Source: JAICYJ01 sp963797565 (GTDB lineage: Bacteria > Actinomycetota > Thermoleophilia > Gaiellales > JAICJC01). From it: 64,000 nucleotides of DNA. Positions 54,425-63,350 of this stretch are shown piece by piece. Numbering within the stretch: position 1 is the stretch's first letter; each line of letters opens with the position of its first letter. The position numbers and the translations under genes were made by a program. The stretch lies in contig CAWCPM010000001.1 of the NCBI GenBank assembly GCA_963797565.1, forward strand, positions 20,971 through 84,970, in the 5' to 3' direction. The notes below the pieces were generated by a model. It did no database searches. It saw only the letters and a program-made list of their open reading frames with translations, and was not told where the DNA came from.

Positions 54425-56422
54425 CCAAGGCTCCGATCGGGAGCATCGGTGATGCGAGCGGCGGTTGCCGCGGGGACTGGCTGCCGGCTGCGGCTCGTCG
54501 AGCTTCGCGTGGGCGACGCCGGCGGCCGCGTACGCCGCGTCCTCATCGAGCGTCTCGTGCTCGAGCAGCGATCCGGCCAGCGAGTCGAGCTTGCCGCGCT
54601 CGCTGGTGAGCAGGCGTACGACGCGCTCGTGCGCTTCGTCGACGATCCGCCGCACCTCGGTGTCGACCAGCTGCTGGGTCTGCTCGCTGACCTCGGCCAC
54701 CCCGGGGAACAGCGGCCCTGCTGCGCCATCGCGGGCGATCACCGCCAGCGGTCCGATCGCCTCGGACATGCCCCAACGGCCGACCATGTGACGCGTGATC
54801 TCCGTCAGCTGCTGGATGTCCGACTCCGCGCCGGTCGTGATCTCGCCGAACACGACCTCCTCGGCGACACGGCCGCCCAGCGCGACGTCGATGCGAGCCA
54901 GCAGCTCCCGGTACTCGTAGTTGAAACGATCCGCGTCCGGCGCCGAGAAGGTCACCCCCAGCGCCACCCCGCGCGGGATGATCGAGATCTTTCGCACCGG
55001 GTCGGCGCCGGCGGTGAGCATGCCGACCACCGCGTGACCGGCCTCGTGGTAGGCGGTGCGGCGACGGTCGGCCTCGCTCATCATCACCTGCCGCTCGGCG
55101 CCGAGCACGATCCGCTCGAGCGCGTCCGTGAAGTCTGCCTCCTCGACCTGCGCATGCTCGCGGCGCGCAGCCAGCAGTGCGGCCTCGTTGACCAGGTTGG
55201 CGAGGTCGGCGCCGACCATCCCGGGCGTCGTCGCCGCGATACGGCCCAGATCGACGTCCGGGTCAACGGGTACCCCGCGGGTGTGCACCTCGAGAATCTC
55301 GCGACGACCGTTCCGGTCGGGTGGCTGCACGGCCACGCGGCGGTCGAACCGGCCCGGCCGCAGCAGCGCCTGATCGAGCACCTCGGGACGGTTCGTGGCG
55401 GCGATCACGATCACGCCCGTCGACGAATCGAACCCGTCCATCTCGGTCAGGATCTGATTCAGCGTCTGCTCGCGCTCGTCGTTGCCGCCGCTATAGCCGG
55501 CGATGCCCGCGGTGCGTGAGCGGCCGATCGCGTCGAGCTCATCGATGAACACGATCGAGGGCTGCGATTCCTTGGCCTGGACGAACAGGTCGCGCACTCG
55601 CGCCGCTCCGACGCCGACGATCGCCTCGACGAACTCCGAAGCCGCCATCGAGAAGAACGGCACCTCCGCCTCGCCGGCGACCGCGCGGGCAAGCAATGTC
55701 TTGCCGGTGCCGGGAGGCCCGGCCAGCAGCACGCCGTGGGGGATGCGGCCACCGAGGCGTCCGTACTTCTCGGGGTGGCGCAGGAAGTCGACCACCTCGC
55801 TCAACTCGGACTTGGCCTCCTCGATGCCCGCCACGTCGGCGAAGGTGACACGGTCACCGCTCGGCGCGTACCGCCGCGCGCGCGACCGTCCGAAGCTGCT
55901 GAGCGCGTTCTGCATGCCGCCCGCGCGGCGCAGCAACAGGAACAGCAGGCCGAGGAACAGCAGCGTCGGCCCGAATCCGACCAGCACCGTCTGCCACCAG
56001 GGGGCGCCGGTGGAGAGCGGCTTGGCGTTCACGACGACCCCGTTGGTCTCGAGCAGCTGCGAAAGCGAGACCGTATCCGCGAACGCCGGCACCTCGGTCT
56101 CAAACCCCGTCGATTTCTCGCCGCCGTACGTCGTGGGTTTCTCGAACGTCCCCTGGATCGCGGTGCCCACCGACGTGATCTCGGCGACGTTTCCCGACCG
56201 CACCTGGGTGAGGAAGAACGGGCTGTAGGGGACGCGCACGAGCTGCGGCCCCTGCATCGTGCGGGAGCCCGCCCAGAAATTGAACGCCAGCAGAACGAGA
56301 GCGAGGATCACCCAGGGTGGGCTGATCCGGAAGCGCGGACGCGCCGGAGGCGCCGGGCCATCGGGCGGCTTCTGTCCGCGCTGCGGGGGCTGATTGTCGG
56401 TTGCGGTTGGCACCGTCGACAC
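54421..56422 (-). CDS. ftsH: ATP-dependent zinc metalloprotease FtsH (probable frameshift near 54475)
   Basis: About 666 residues; membrane-anchored AAA+ protease for membrane and regulatory protein turnover. Two membrane segments (about 35-52 and 130-150) flank a periplasmic domain. AAA module: AGPPGTGKTLLARAVAGE (Walker A, about 227), IVFIDELDAIG (Walker B), ATNRPEVLDQALLRPGRFDR (second region of homology). Zinc site HEAGH about 456, third ligand region TTGAESDIQQLT. The tail in the visible frame (NRRSHHRCSRSEPW) runs into the epimerase, but in the shifted frame it ends naturally (ATAARITDAPDRSLG, TGA 54421-54423). GTG 56422 start with AAGG upstream. Confidence 0.9.
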
Positions 56423-56680
56423 AGGCTACCTTGCCGGCTCCAAAGGAGCTGTCGCCCCGGTGTCAGCGCAGCCGCATCCGCGAATGTCTGGAGAACGTGC
56501 GCGCTCTCACCAGCCCACGGCGACCGCGACGGGATCTGCGCAAGGTATCCGCGTTCGTACCGATACCGGTGAACCGCGAACCGGCGAGGATCAATTTCGT
56601 TGAAATGTTGATGCGAACCGGCGAATCCACCCGCCCCAACCCTCCGTATCTCCGATACCAAGAACCCGAAAGGACCTTCG

Positions 56681-56944
56681 ATGGGACGAATCACGAACTA
56701 CGTACGTATCCTGCTGGTGGTGGCCGTGTTCTCGGTTGTGGCTGTGGCCTGTGGAGGCAGTAGCGGCAACGGCGGCTCATCGACCAAGACGCAAGCCAGC
56801 TCGCCTCCGGCGACGTCAACCTCCCCGCCGGCTACATCGACCGCTCCCCCGTCCTCGACGACGTCGGGCATCCCCCAGAACAACGGCGGCGATGGCGACT
56901 CCGACAACAACGGTGGGCCGAGCGACGGAGATGGCAACCTGTGA
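56681..56944 (+). CDS. Small putative lipoprotein with Ser/Thr/Pro tail
   Basis: 87 residues. Signal peptide (about 1-23) with lipobox VVAVAC (Cys24), then a disordered tail of Ser, Thr, Pro and Gly ending in Asp/Asn-rich GGDGDSDNNGG. No folded domain. ATG 56681 with GAAAGGA upstream. The stop overlaps the next lipoprotein gene (GTGA), so the two form a unit. Function unknown. Confidence 0.6.
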   Translation: MGRITNYVRILLVVAVFSVVAVACGGSSGNGGSSTKTQASSPPATSTSPPATSTAPPSSTTSGIPQNNGGDGDSDNNGGPSDGDGNL

Positions 56945-57516
56945 GAGTCCGCGTCGCTGCACTCGCGACGCTGCTGGTACTGGGATCGGGCTGTGGTGGC
57001 TCCGGCGTCGCACAGACGCCGTCCACCCCGGCCCCGTCGTTTTCCTGGTTGAAACCGGCAGCCGCTCCCGCGGGCTGGAAGGCGGCCACGACCCCCGACG
57101 GGGCTGTGCTTGCGTATCCCCCCGGCTGGCACGTGATCTCCGGTGACCCCGGCACGGCGTCGGCAGCCCTGACCGCGCAAGGCGGCCTGATCGTCGGCTA
57201 CCTGAACGCGACTCCGGCCACCTCCTCCGAGGTGCCGTCCAGCTGGGCCCGGTTTCGGGTCGACCACAATGGCGAGGAGGGCGACCGTCACGTCCACCTG
57301 ATCGCCCAGGCCGGTGACCTGCGATTCCTGACCGGTACCGGCGCCTGTGTCACCGATAGCTATCAGACCAGCGCCAGCGCCTACACCGAGATCGCCTGCC
57401 TGGTACGAGGCCAGGGCCGGCCAACCGTGATCGTCGCGGCCGCTACCTCAAGTGCGTGGGCTGAGCGGCAAGCCGCCCTGCACACGGCCATCGCCGCCTT
57501 CCGCACCCGGGCCTGA
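56941..57516 (+). CDS. Putative lipoprotein, 191 residues
   Basis: Signal peptide with lipobox VLGSGC (Cys18), short linker, then a compact domain of about 150 residues (PAGWKAATTPDGAVLAYPPGWHVISGDPG ... FRVDHNGEEGDRHVHLIAQAGDLRFLTGTGACV) resembling small PsbP/LpqN-like lipoprotein folds; I cannot name the family with confidence. GTG start coupled to the preceding lipoprotein gene. Likely surface-anchored. Confidence 0.68.
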   Translation: MRVRVAALATLLVLGSGCGGSGVAQTPSTPAPSFSWLKPAAAPAGWKAATTPDGAVLAYPPGWHVISGDPGTASAALTAQGGLIVGYLNATPATSSEVPSSWARFRVDHNGEEGDRHVHLIAQAGDLRFLTGTGACVTDSYQTSASAYTEIACLVRGQGRPTVIVAAATSSAWAERQAALHTAIAAFRTRA

Positions 57517-57538
57517 CCTGCGAGCATGCGGACGGTTT

Positions 57539-57718
57539 ATGTACGAACCGCGCCGGGTAGTCAGGGTCGCAATGATGCTTTTCCTACGCCTGCTTCGTAG
57601 CACCATCGGTCTGGCGATCTTGCGGTTCGTTTGGCGCCGTCGGGCCCGGCTGATCGCCGCCTGTCGTCGTGCCGCAGCCTCAACGCTCAACGTCATCGCA
57701 GCTGCCCGAGCGCGCTAG
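57539..57718 (+). CDS. Possible 59-residue basic membrane peptide
   Basis: ATG 57539 opens 59 codons with a hydrophobic stretch (MLFLRLLRSTIGLAILRFVW) between Arg-rich ends. No ribosome site is evident, and it is short, so this may be chance. Ends six bases before the iron-permease-like gene. Confidence 0.3.
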   Translation: MYEPRRVVRVAMMLFLRLLRSTIGLAILRFVWRRRARLIAACRRAAASTLNVIAAARAR

Positions 57719-57724
57719 CTGCCC

Positions 57725-58099
57725 GTGCCTGCTGACCGACCCCCTGCCCGGGAGCAACGGGCGCCGACCAGTCGGGTGATCGACCAGATCACCGACGCGT
57801 TGGGAGACGAGAAGGCGTTCGCGGCCGCAGCGATTCTTGTGCTCGCAGCGCTGCTCGGTGGCCTGGTGGTGGGCGAGTTGGCGGCGGTCGCATCCGTCGC
57901 AACCCTGGTCACCTTCGTGGTGGTGTTCGCGGTGCAGCACACTTCGAGCCGCGAGTCGCGCGCGCTGAACGTCAAGCTGGACGAGTTGATCCGGGTGACA
58001 GCAGCGCGAAACGAGTTGATCGGCGCAGAGGACGAGAGTCACGACCAGCTGGCCGACCGCCGCGAAGAACTGCTCGACGAACGCGCAGCCGGCGACTGA
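57725..58099 (+). CDS. Low-affinity iron permease family-like small membrane protein
   Basis: 124 residues. Two membrane segments (about 31-51 and 53-70) and a C-terminal helix with the family pattern VVVFAVQHTSSRESRALNVKLDELIRVTAARNELIGAEDES, close to the bacterial low-affinity iron permease-like proteins (PF04120). Despite the name, iron transport by the bacterial proteins is not established. GTG 57725; convergent with the small membrane protein that follows. Confidence 0.78.
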   Translation: MPADRPPAREQRAPTSRVIDQITDALGDEKAFAAAAILVLAALLGGLVVGELAAVASVATLVTFVVVFAVQHTSSRESRALNVKLDELIRVTAARNELIGAEDESHDQLADRREELLDERAAGD

Positions 58100-58108
58100 A
58101 AGGGCTGG

Positions 58109-58456
58109 TTAGCCGGGCGCCGGTTCGCGACTGAGGTTGGTCTCGGCTACGAGGTGGTCAACGACATCCTCGGGAACATCCTCAGCGGCGCGGCGGTCTT
58201 CGTCTTGCTTTTGTGCGACTTCCACGCGTGCGGCTTGCCAAGCGGCCCAGTGGCCGGACACGAGTGCCCACAGCGAAAGCGCCGACACGTAGGCGACGCT
58301 CTTGACCCAACCGGTGGCGAACGAGACGGGAATCATGACGATCCATACGATCGTCAGCCATCCATTCATCCGGCGCATGAAAACAGGGTTGCCCTGTACC
58401 GAGGACCAGAGTGTTTTGATCATGGCCGGGTAATGCCCGATTTCCACGCGTTTCAT
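58109..58456 (-). CDS. Small two-segment membrane protein of unknown function
   Basis: 115 residues with membrane segments at about 33-50 and 55-74 (NGWLTIVWIVMIPVSFATGW; VAYVSALSLWALVSGHWAAW) and an acidic C-terminal helix (QKQDEDRRAAEDVPEDVV). No recognised family. ATG 58456; position between convergent and same-strand neighbours gives no clue. Confidence 0.55.
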   Translation of the reverse strand: MKRVEIGHYPAMIKTLWSSVQGNPVFMRRMNGWLTIVWIVMIPVSFATGWVKSVAYVSALSLWALVSGHWAAWQAARVEVAQKQDEDRRAAEDVPEDVVDHLVAETNLSREPAPG

Positions 58457-58506
58457 GCGTCGGCACGGACCGGATTGTTCGTTCGTTTGGCCGACCGGCG
58501 GGACCG

Positions 58507-59892
58507 TTATCGATCATCCGTGCCGCGGACCGCATGGGATTCCAACGTCAGTGCCATCACGGGGAGCGTCCGGTTCCAGGTCGCGCTTGGCTCGCTGTCT
58601 CGTACGTGGCGCCCGCCCATCTTCTCGTAGAAAGCCACGGCGAACGGCTCGGCCTCCCACTCCATTGCAGTCGCACCGGCCGACTTCGCGTATCGGACTG
58701 CATGGTCGAACAACCGTCTGCCTATGCCGTGCCGGATCCACCGAGGCGCCACCCACAGATCATCGAGCCAGCACAGGTCGCCGTTCAGGATCAGGGACGA
58801 CCATGCGATGATCTCGCCGCCGGCTACAGCGACGAACACGTCCTTTTCCGCAAACAGCTCTGGTGTGAAGTCGCCGAGCGCCACCCATCGCTCGACCAGG
58901 TCAGGGTCATACCCCCAGAACCTCTTGCCGTCGGCCGCTATCTCGCGGAGCCGACCCAGCTCCAGCGCCGCGGCAGGGCGGATTGACACCTGATCTAGTG
59001 CACCGCGTCGCGCGTCCGGCCGTTGGAACGGCTTTCGTGCATCGGCGCGCATCAGCGAGCTGTAGCTCCCGGGCTTCCTGTACGCGTCTCCCTGTGTCTC
59101 AGCTTCCCGGAAGGCGCGAATCCGCGCTAGGTCGAACTGCGCGATGTGGATGCCTTCGCCGGCATCGGCCTGGACGATCGTCGGGTCGACCGTTGCGCCG
59201 TCCTCATCCCAGGCGTAGCTGACAGCATCGAAGGCCACCGAGAGGCCACCCTGCTGTGGCGCCGCGTAGTTGGTCTGAGCTATCGCAGCCATGTTCTCGA
59301 CACTGCGCGCACGCAGACAAATGCGATGGTTCTCATCGTTGCGCGAGGCGTTCGGAACCAGAATCAGTTCGGCTCCCTCCAGCATCAACGCCCGTGCAGC
59401 CTCGGGAAACAGCAGGTCAAAGCAGATCATCGCCCCAACCTTGACCGTGCCCGACTTCGCGTCCAGCTCCGCCACGGGGAACTCTCGCCCCGGAGTCAGG
59501 AACGCCTCGTCGCCGAAGTCGCATGTGTGCACCTTCGCGTAGCAAAGCACCACCCTCCCGCGGCGGTCGATCAGCGCAAGGCTGTTTCTGGGCCCAGTCG
59601 GCCACCGCTCGAGAAACGTGATCGCGATCGCCATGTCGAGCTCGGAGGCAAGTGATCGGAAGTGGTCGACGAACTCGCCATCTACCGAGACCGCCTGCGC
59701 CGCGAGTGCTGCAGCGTCGTCGCCGGCGTCACCCCACTCGTAATACCCGACGTTCCACATCTCGGGGAACAGTGCGAGGTCTGCACCCAAGCCTGCAGCC
59801 TCACGACACGCCTTGTCGCCCTTCAGCAGGTTCGCTTCTTGATCGTTTCCCACCGCCAGCAGCTGCAGCAACGCCACTCGAAACATTCCCAT
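58507..59892 (-). CDS. Carbon-nitrogen hydrolase (nitrilase superfamily) joined to GNAT acetyltransferase
   Basis: 461 residues in one frame. Residues about 1-300 are a nitrilase-superfamily hydrolase with the Glu-Lys-Cys triad: ALFPEMWN (Glu about 44), CYAKVHTCDFGDE (Lys about 120), GAMICFDLLFPEAAR (Cys about 157). Residues about 303-455 are a GNAT fold with VAPRWIRHGIGRRLFDHAVRYA (acetyl-CoA loop) and FYEKMGGRHV. Nitrilase-GNAT pairs exist in nature, but here a TAG (58995-58997) in the +1 frame lies six bases before a possible GTG (58989) for the GNAT part, so two separate genes merged by an extra base cannot be excluded. The stated start is ATG 59892. Confidence 0.75.
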   Translation of the reverse strand: MGMFRVALLQLLAVGNDQEANLLKGDKACREAAGLGADLALFPEMWNVGYYEWGDAGDDAAALAAQAVSVDGEFVDHFRSLASELDMAIAITFLERWPTGPRNSLALIDRRGRVVLCYAKVHTCDFGDEAFLTPGREFPVAELDAKSGTVKVGAMICFDLLFPEAARALMLEGAELILVPNASRNDENHRICLRARSVENMAAIAQTNYAAPQQGGLSVAFDAVSYAWDEDGATVDPTIVQADAGEGIHIAQFDLARIRAFREAETQGDAYRKPGSYSSLMRADARKPFQRPDARRGALDQVSIRPAAALELGRLREIAADGKRFWGYDPDLVERWVALGDFTPELFAEKDVFVAVAGGEIIAWSSLILNGDLCWLDDLWVAPRWIRHGIGRRLFDHAVRYAKSAGATAMEWEAEPFAVAFYEKMGGRHVRDSEPSATWNRTLPVMALTLESHAVRGTDDR

Positions 59893-60174
59893 GATCCATC
59901 TCCTCAGACTTGAGTCAGGACAACGAAGGCAGGAGATGCCTGGGGGCGCACGACCGCGAGGACGGGAACGAGGTCAAGTCATGGCGGAGATCTAGCTTAG
60001 CGACCTGGCGCTCGACCGCCTCTGGTAGCTGCGGGTTCGAGATCGCAGGTTCATGCGATGCGCCGTCGCGGCCTCTCGTGGACACTGATGGCGCTCGCCC
60101 GATCGGCGGCGAGACGAGTCCCTTCGTGAGGAGGAGTCGCGAATGAACGCTGGCGGGTGGCTGTAGAGGTCGGG
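59893..60174. other. Gap between the nitrilase and Tag genes
   Basis: Divergent intergenic region of about 280 bases. Nothing firm is visible: no strong promoter pair, hairpin or ORF with coding character. Confidence 0.3.
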
Positions 60175-60750
60175 ATGATCAGTGACGTGATCACGGGGTA
60201 CGACGGGAAGCGACGCTGCGGATGGGCTGGCGCCGGGGATACCGCTTTGGGCCGATACCACGACGAGGTCTGGGGGACTCCCACCCACGACGAGTCAGCG
60301 ATGTTCGAGGCGCTGACGCTGGGCGTGTTCGAGGTCGGGCTGAGCTGGTCGGTCGTGTTCGGGAAGCGGGACGCTTTCCGGAAGGCATTTCGGGGCTTCG
60401 ACGTCGCCAAGGTCGCTGCGATGACTGAGGGGGACGTCGAACGGCTGGTCGCGGACGCTTCGATCATCCGAAACCGTGCCAAGATCCAGGCGACGGTCGA
60501 CAACGCCCGCGCGATGCTGTCCGCGTCGCCGAGCCTGGCGGCGCTCGCGACGTCCTACGAGATCACCCGCAAGCGGGCACCACGGCACGTGGCCGACTTG
60601 CCCGCGTCGACCCCGCAGGCAGAGGCGTTCGCGAAGCAGTTGAAGTCGCAGGGATACCGCTTCGTGGGGCCGACGAGCGTGTACGCGTTCATGCAGAACG
60701 TCGGCGTGGTCAACGACCACGTCCACGGCTGCTTCCGGGCGAGCGACTAG
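60175..60750 (+). CDS. tag: DNA-3-methyladenine glycosylase I
   Basis: 191 residues. Base-excision repair enzyme removing 3-methyladenine. Close match to E. coli Tag in order of motifs: KRRCGWAG (zinc Cys), GRYHDEVWGTP (zinc His), GVFEVGLSWSVVFGKRDAFRKAF, DVERLVADASIIRNRAKIQA, GYRFVGPTSVYAFMQNVGVVNDHVHGC (zinc His and Cys at the C-terminus). ATG 60175 with GAGG five bases upstream; GTG 60157 is an in-frame alternative. Its stop overlaps the convergent methyltransferase gene by four bases. Confidence 0.93.
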   Translation: MISDVITGYDGKRRCGWAGAGDTALGRYHDEVWGTPTHDESAMFEALTLGVFEVGLSWSVVFGKRDAFRKAFRGFDVAKVAAMTEGDVERLVADASIIRNRAKIQATVDNARAMLSASPSLAALATSYEITRKRAPRHVADLPASTPQAEAFAKQLKSQGYRFVGPTSVYAFMQNVGVVNDHVHGCFRASD

Positions 60751-61448
60751 AGGAACGTCAGACGGTATGCGAAATAGGCAACGGCGAGGCCATCCTTCTC
60801 ACCCTCGACGCGGCGGAGCTCCTCGCGCCGCAGCCCCGATTGGGCGATGAGGTGGTGGAGGTAGTCGATATCACCTGTCGTCCCGAAGGCGATCAATACC
60901 CTCGCCTCGGCGCTGAGGTGGTCGGTCACCTGCGCGAAGAACGCGGTCAGTGTCCGGTAGCTCTCGTCGGCCGTACCTCGCTCGAACATGTCGTGTGGCC
61001 GGAACCACCTGTACGGCGGGTCGAAGATGATCAGGTCGAACCGGCCGGGCGCGTTCTGGAAGAGGTCGCTTTCCCGAACCTCCACGCGATCCGCCACGCC
61101 GTTTCTCTCAGCGTTGTCCCTTGCGCAAGTGACGGCTGCGGGGTTGACGTCGACGGCGAGGACGTCGCGAGATCGCGATGCGGCCACGATGCCGTTGACG
61201 CCGCTGCCTGTGCCCATGTCGAGCACTCGGTCGTCGTCGCGTACCTCATCGAGCACGATCGCGGCTAGCCCCAGCGGGTTCGGAGCGTAGACATCAGGCG
61301 GCACGACGAACGTCCTGTCGAGCTCGGTGACCATGATCGGAGCATTGCGGCGGCCACCCTCCAGCGCCTGGTCATGCCACTCTCGAAGGCGCTGCGCCCT
61401 CTCGGGCGTCATCATCGGGCGGTAGGTGGATGGCGCGTCCTCGTTCAT
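60747..61448 (-). CDS. Class I SAM-dependent methyltransferase (HemK/RsmC-like)
   Basis: 233 residues. VLDMGTGSGVNGIVAASRSRDVLAVDVNPAAV (about 88-119, SAM site) and IIFDPPYRWFRPHD (about 150, DPPY motif of N-methyltransferases acting on amino groups of nucleotides or glutamine). The substrate is unknown. ATG 61448; the longer upstream reading has no support. Divergent from the esterase gene by 33 bases. Confidence 0.85.
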   Translation of the reverse strand: MNEDAPSTYRPMMTPERAQRLREWHDQALEGGRRNAPIMVTELDRTFVVPPDVYAPNPLGLAAIVLDEVRDDDRVLDMGTGSGVNGIVAASRSRDVLAVDVNPAAVTCARDNAERNGVADRVEVRESDLFQNAPGRFDLIIFDPPYRWFRPHDMFERGTADESYRTLTAFFAQVTDHLSAEARVLIAFGTTGDIDYLHHLIAQSGLRREELRRVEGEKDGLAVAYFAYRLTFL

Positions 61449-61469
61449 CCTGGCTTCCACCGTAGCGGC

Positions 61470-61475
61470 TAAGTT
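61470..61475 (+). promoter_or_regulatory. -10 box TAAGTT, leaderless start of the esterase gene
   Basis: TANNNT ending six bases before GTG 61482, which has no ribosome site; identical spacing to the LacI-family and U32-like genes. Confidence 0.5.
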
Positions 61476-61481
61476 GACCAC

Positions 61482-62300
61482 GTGACCGAGATTCCCTACG
61501 TACGCCAGCCGGTCGACTTCGCGACACCCGTTCGATACGCGTACGGTCCCGACTCGTTCCCTCAGCGAGGCGTTCCTCCGGGAACAATCCACCGGCACGA
61601 GCTGAGCGCGAGCGAGGCCTTCCCGGGCACGAACCGGTCCTACTGGGTGTACGTCCCAGCGTGCTACGACGGATCGTCGCCGGCGTCGCTGATGGTCATT
61701 CAGGACGGCTGGATGTATCTCGATCCTGAGGGGGAGATCCGGGCGGGCGTGGTGTTCGACAACCTGATCCACCGCGGCGAGATGCCCGTCACGATCGGCG
61801 TGTTCGTCGACCCCGGCCAGCCGGGCAACCGGAACTCTGAGTACGACGCGTTCGACGACACCTATGCAGCGTTTCTGCTGAGGGAGATCCTGCCGGGCGT
61901 GCAGGACGGCCATTTGATCGCAGACGATCCCGACCGGTGGGCCATAGCGGGAGGGAGCAGCGGTGGAAGCTGTGCCTTCACGGCTGCGTGGATGCGCCCC
62001 GATCGTTTCCGGCGGGTGCTCAGCCTGCTCGGCAGCTTCGCCCAGATGGAGGGCGGCAACCCCTACCCGGACCTGCTCCGACACACACCGACGAAGCCGC
62101 TGCGGGTCTTTCTGCAGGCCGCGACCCGTGACCTGGGTTGGAATGACGCTGACCTGAACTGGTTCAGTGCCAACCTGCAGGTGGCCGCCGCGCTGGCCGA
62201 GGGCGGATACGACCACCGGCTCGTGCTTGGCGACGGCGGCCACGACGCGAACCATGGCGGCGCCATCCTCCCCGACGCACTCCGCTGGCTTTGGCGGTAA
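61482..62300 (+). CDS. Alpha/beta-hydrolase esterase (enterochelin esterase/esterase D-like)
   Basis: 272 residues. VIQDGWMYLDPEG, then nucleophile elbow AGGSSGGSCAF (Ser about 162), RPDRFRRVLSLLGSF, and GDGGHDANHGGAILPDALRWLW with catalytic His (about 250). Resembles the Fes/YieL-type esterases that cut acyl or carbohydrate esters. No signal peptide, so cytoplasmic. Substrate unknown. Confidence 0.85.
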   Translation: MTEIPYVRQPVDFATPVRYAYGPDSFPQRGVPPGTIHRHELSASEAFPGTNRSYWVYVPACYDGSSPASLMVIQDGWMYLDPEGEIRAGVVFDNLIHRGEMPVTIGVFVDPGQPGNRNSEYDAFDDTYAAFLLREILPGVQDGHLIADDPDRWAIAGGSSGGSCAFTAAWMRPDRFRRVLSLLGSFAQMEGGNPYPDLLRHTPTKPLRVFLQAATRDLGWNDADLNWFSANLQVAAALAEGGYDHRLVLGDGGHDANHGGAILPDALRWLWR

Positions 62301-62377
62301 GGACGGAGCCGATCGCGATGCAGACCTCGCTGGTGGCGGCATGATTGGCCGATGACGCCGTGAGCGGTAATGCGGGC

Positions 62378-63283
62378 ATGGAGAAAACTGTCATCACTCC
62401 CGAGTTGGTGTCTCGCCTTGTGGCGGTGCAGTTCCCGCAGTGGGCGAACCTGGCGGTGGCTCCCGTCGATCTCGACGGTAATGACAACACGACGTTTCGG
62501 CTCGGCGATGAGTTCTCGGTACGACTGCCCAGCGCCGACGCCTACGTACCTCAGGTGGACAAGGAGCAGCGGTGGCTGCCGTTCCTCGCGCCGCACCTGC
62601 CGCTGCCAATCCCTGAGCCGGTCGCGAGGGGCCTTCCGGCGCTTGGATTCCCCCGGCCGTGGTCGGTGTACCGTTGGCGTCTTGGGGAGCCTGCGACTGC
62701 GGAGCGGGTGCACGACGAGACGCGTTTCGCAACGGAGTTGGCAGGCTTCCTCGCGGCGTTGTACGCGATCGACCCGACGGGTGGGCCGGCTGCGGGCGCG
62801 CACAGCTTCCTCCGTGGCGGCCCGCTTGACGCACTTGACGCGGACGCGAGGCAGGCGATAGCCGCGTTGGCGCACGAGCTTGACGCCGACGCGGCCTCGG
62901 CCGTGTGGGAGGCCGCACTGGCGACGGTCTGGGAGCGCCCTTCGGTCTGGGTGCACGGCGACGTCACAAACTCGAACCTGCTCGTGCAAGACGGCCGGCT
63001 CTGCGCCGTCCTCGACTTCGGCTGCTCAGCGGTGGGCGACCCGGCCTGCGACCTTGCGATTGCCTGGACGTACTTCCGTGGCGAGAGCCGCGAGGCGTTC
63101 GGCGCCGGACTCGCGTTCGATGACGGTACCTGGGCGCGCGGCCGTGGGTGGGCACTGTGGAAGGCGCTGATCACCCGGGCTCACGTTGTCCAAGGAGGCA
63201 CCAACGCGGTCGACGCCGCCGGCCGATTCGGCTGGCCGCGGAGTTCGCGTGCCACGCTCGGCGAGGTGCTCGCGAACGGCTGA
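62378..63283 (+). CDS. Aminoglycoside phosphotransferase (APH) family kinase
   Basis: 301 residues. DLDGNDNTTFRLGDEFSVRLPS (nucleotide-binding strand), VHGDVTNSNLLVQDGRLCAVLDFGCSAVGDPACDLAIAW (about 192-230, catalytic HGD...N and DFG-like DFG motifs). Family members phosphorylate antibiotics or small metabolites; many chromosomal copies do not give resistance. ATG 62378 is preferred; GTG 62360 is possible. Confidence 0.85.
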   Translation: MEKTVITPELVSRLVAVQFPQWANLAVAPVDLDGNDNTTFRLGDEFSVRLPSADAYVPQVDKEQRWLPFLAPHLPLPIPEPVARGLPALGFPRPWSVYRWRLGEPATAERVHDETRFATELAGFLAALYAIDPTGGPAAGAHSFLRGGPLDALDADARQAIAALAHELDADAASAVWEAALATVWERPSVWVHGDVTNSNLLVQDGRLCAVLDFGCSAVGDPACDLAIAWTYFRGESREAFGAGLAFDDGTWARGRGWALWKALITRAHVVQGGTNAVDAAGRFGWPRSSRATLGEVLANG

Positions 63284-63350
63284 TCCACTTGGGTCTGGCC
63301 GGCGTCGGCAGACCATGACCCGGACCGATCTCCGTGCGAGAATCCGGCAT

